12,995 nucleotides of DNA. It comes from JBGPIK01 sp041484845. Its GTDB lineage: Bacteria; Desulfobacterota; Binatia; UBA9968. This document shows positions 12,014-12,995 of the stretch, piece after piece; within the stretch, counting starts at the first letter, position 1, and every line of letters begins with the position of its first letter. The translations under genes and the position numbers were made by a program. The stretch lies in NCBI GenBank assembly GCA_041484845.1, contig JBGPIK010000167.1, positions 1-12,995 of the forward strand, read 5' to 3'. The notes beneath the pieces were generated by a model that worked only from the letters and a program-made list of their open reading frames with translations, was not told where the DNA came from and made no database searches.

Positions 12014-12406
12014 ATGCCGACTATCGTTCCGTTTTATGCATCGCTGCTTGCCGCGCTGTACATTGTTCACAGCGTTCGCGTCATTCGAATGCGCGTTAGC
12101 AATCGAATCGGGCTCGGAGATGGCAGCAATCCGCGCCTGCAGCGCGCGATCCGCGTGCACGCCAATTTTTCCGAGTACGTGCCGTTGGCGCTGATCTTGG
12201 TGGCGTTCGTCGAGATGCAGCATTCCGCGCCGGCGTTGGTGCATGGGCTTTGCCTCGCGCTTTTGGTTGGCCGGATTATTCATGGCTACGCCGTAAGCCA
12301 AGAAAAGGAAGACGTGAGGCTCCGCGTGGCCGGCATGGTGCTTACGTTTGTAACGCTTGGGGGCGCAGCGTTGCGGCTTTTAGTTGTGTTTTTGTTCGGA
12401 TTGTAA
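12014..12406 (+). CDS. MAPEG-family integral membrane protein
   Basis: 130 residues from ATG 12014. AAGGA at 11994-11998 is somewhat far for a ribosome site, so initiation may be weak. Four hydrophobic segments (about 3-24, 55-70, 74-92, 105-128) and the family core RAIRVHANFSEYVPLALIL (45-63), with Arg45, Asn51, Glu54 and Pro57, place it in the MAPEG superfamily (microsomal glutathione transferase and eicosanoid enzymes). Bacterial members of the short type often act as glutathione-dependent transferases or peroxidases on hydrophobic compounds in the inner membrane; the actual substrate is unknown. Length is typical. The methyltransferase gene follows after 56 bp in the same direction, so the two may share a transcript. 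Together with the DyP peroxidase upstream it suggests a redox/detoxification neighbourhood (inference). Confidence 0.88.
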   Translation: MPTIVPFYASLLAALYIVHSVRVIRMRVSNRIGLGDGSNPRLQRAIRVHANFSEYVPLALILVAFVEMQHSAPALVHGLCLALLVGRIIHGYAVSQEKEDVRLRVAGMVLTFVTLGGAALRLLVVFLFGL

Positions 12407-12462
12407 TTACTCCCAAGGTCTGCCGTGAATGAAAATGCCTCTAAGGATTTTAAAGGGCTGCC

Positions 12463-12942
12463 ATGAATCAGAGTGAACGCCACGGCACCGTCAGACGTGT
12501 GCCCCCTCCGCTGCTATTCTTGCTCAGCTACATCGCAGGGGAGGGCCTTCACTACGTGGCGCCGCTCCCGCTCACTCGGTTTGTATCCCAAGGTGCCAGC
12601 TACGCGGTAGGCGCGTTGTCTCTTGTGGTGGGCATCGCGGTTGTGCTGACTTGCGTCAAGATGTTCTTCGCTGCAAACACGACCGTCATTCCGTACCGCC
12701 AGGCCGCGAGGCTGGTGACGCATGGACCCTATCGGGCGACACGCAACCCCATGTATGTGGGGGCGACGTTGATTTATCTCGGAGTCGCCGCTCTTCGTGC
12801 GGTTCTTTGGCCAGTGTTGCTGCTATCGATTCCATTGGCGATCTTGAATTATGTGGTGATTCCTCAAGAAGAGTCTCTCTTGCGCGGGACGTTCGGGGCG
12901 GCATACGAGCAGTACTGCGAGCGAGTACGCCGTTGGCTGTAA
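12463..12942 (+). CDS. Isoprenylcysteine/phospholipid methyltransferase-like integral membrane methyltransferase
   Basis: 159 residues from ATG 12463, with AAAGGG at 12452-12457 five bases upstream. Several hydrophobic segments (about 15-33, 44-70, 99-133) surround the diagnostic region 'LVTHGPYRATRNPMYVG' (84-100), then 'PQEESLLRGTFGAAYEQYCERVRRWL' near the end (134-159). HGPYxxxRNPMY and the EE...FGxxYxxYxxxVRRW block form the SAM-binding site of the ICMT/PEMT family. Eukaryotic relatives methylate prenyl-cysteine or phosphatidylethanolamine; bacterial members act on varied or unknown membrane substrates, so the acceptor is not assigned. Length is normal for the short bacterial type. It lies 56 bp after the MAPEG gene and is followed at once by a GC-rich hairpin. 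Confidence 0.88.
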   Translation: MNQSERHGTVRRVPPPLLFLLSYIAGEGLHYVAPLPLTRFVSQGASYAVGALSLVVGIAVVLTCVKMFFAANTTVIPYRQAARLVTHGPYRATRNPMYVGATLIYLGVAALRAVLWPVLLLSIPLAILNYVVIPQEESLLRGTFGAAYEQYCERVRRWL

Positions 12943-12967
12943 GCGACGGCGGGACGAGATCCGTCGC
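12943..12967 (+). terminator. Hairpin directly after the methyltransferase stop
   Basis: GCGACGG (12943-12949) pairs perfectly with CCGTCGC (12961-12967) around an 11-base loop, starting on the base after the stop codon. A short T-run (TTTT, about 12982-12986) comes some 15 bases later, so intrinsic termination is possible but not typical. Confidence 0.35.
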
Positions 12968-12995
12968 GCGACCGTGTGTGAGCTTTTAATCTCTG

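Overview
The window reads as chromosomal DNA of a moderately GC-rich Gram-negative bacterium, probably an uncultivated environmental lineage. The Gram-negative call rests on an MlaC/Ttg2D-type periplasmic phospholipid-binding protein and several lipobox signal peptides. An NMT1-type binding protein lying with a split sulfopyruvate-decarboxylase-like enzyme recalls gene sets of uncultured 'deltaproteobacterial' (Binatota-like) and Methylomirabilota/Rokubacteria-like genomes. That placement is a low-confidence inference; no rRNA, tRNA or marker gene is present. All supported genes lie on the + strand.

Layout. (1) 1-1278: 3' part of a large extracellular protein with a PKD-like domain and a helical C-terminal module. 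(2) 1611-3787: a three-gene unit in the order TPP-binding half, periplasmic substrate-binding protein, pyrimidine-binding half of a thiamine-diphosphate decarboxylase. (3) 3788-4662: gene-free region with a long array of degenerate 7-bp repeats, then an AT-richer stretch with a good sigma-54 (-24/-12) promoter match. (4) 4663-7647: eight small genes, mostly lipoproteins or exported proteins, most with strong Shine-Dalgarno sites. They include a glycine-zipper lipoprotein, an orphan MlaC translationally coupled to an unknown 74-residue protein, and a 57-residue exported peptide. (5) 8008-9744: an exported protein whose 3' end overlaps the C-terminal remnant of a trehalose-6-phosphate phosphatase, then a two-helix membrane protein with a cytoplasmic domain. 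(6) 9745-10347: gene-free region with a second, more degenerate repeat element, a perfect inverted repeat and a second sigma-54 promoter match, leading to a small membrane protein at 10348. (7) 10976-12942: a DyP-type heme peroxidase with its own sigma-70-like promoter, a MAPEG protein and an isoprenylcysteine-methyltransferase-like membrane methyltransferase.

How it may work together. Region 2 looks like uptake or sensing of a small organic ligand joined to a 2-oxoacid decarboxylation step. Regions 4-6 look like an envelope-maintenance set of small lipoproteins and lipid handling under alternative-sigma control. Region 7 adds redox and membrane-detoxification functions. The most distinctive observations are the two sigma-54 promoter matches, each about 400 bp downstream of the start of a heptad-repeat element; the decarboxylase whose two halves are separated by a binding-protein gene; and the trehalose-phosphatase fossil.
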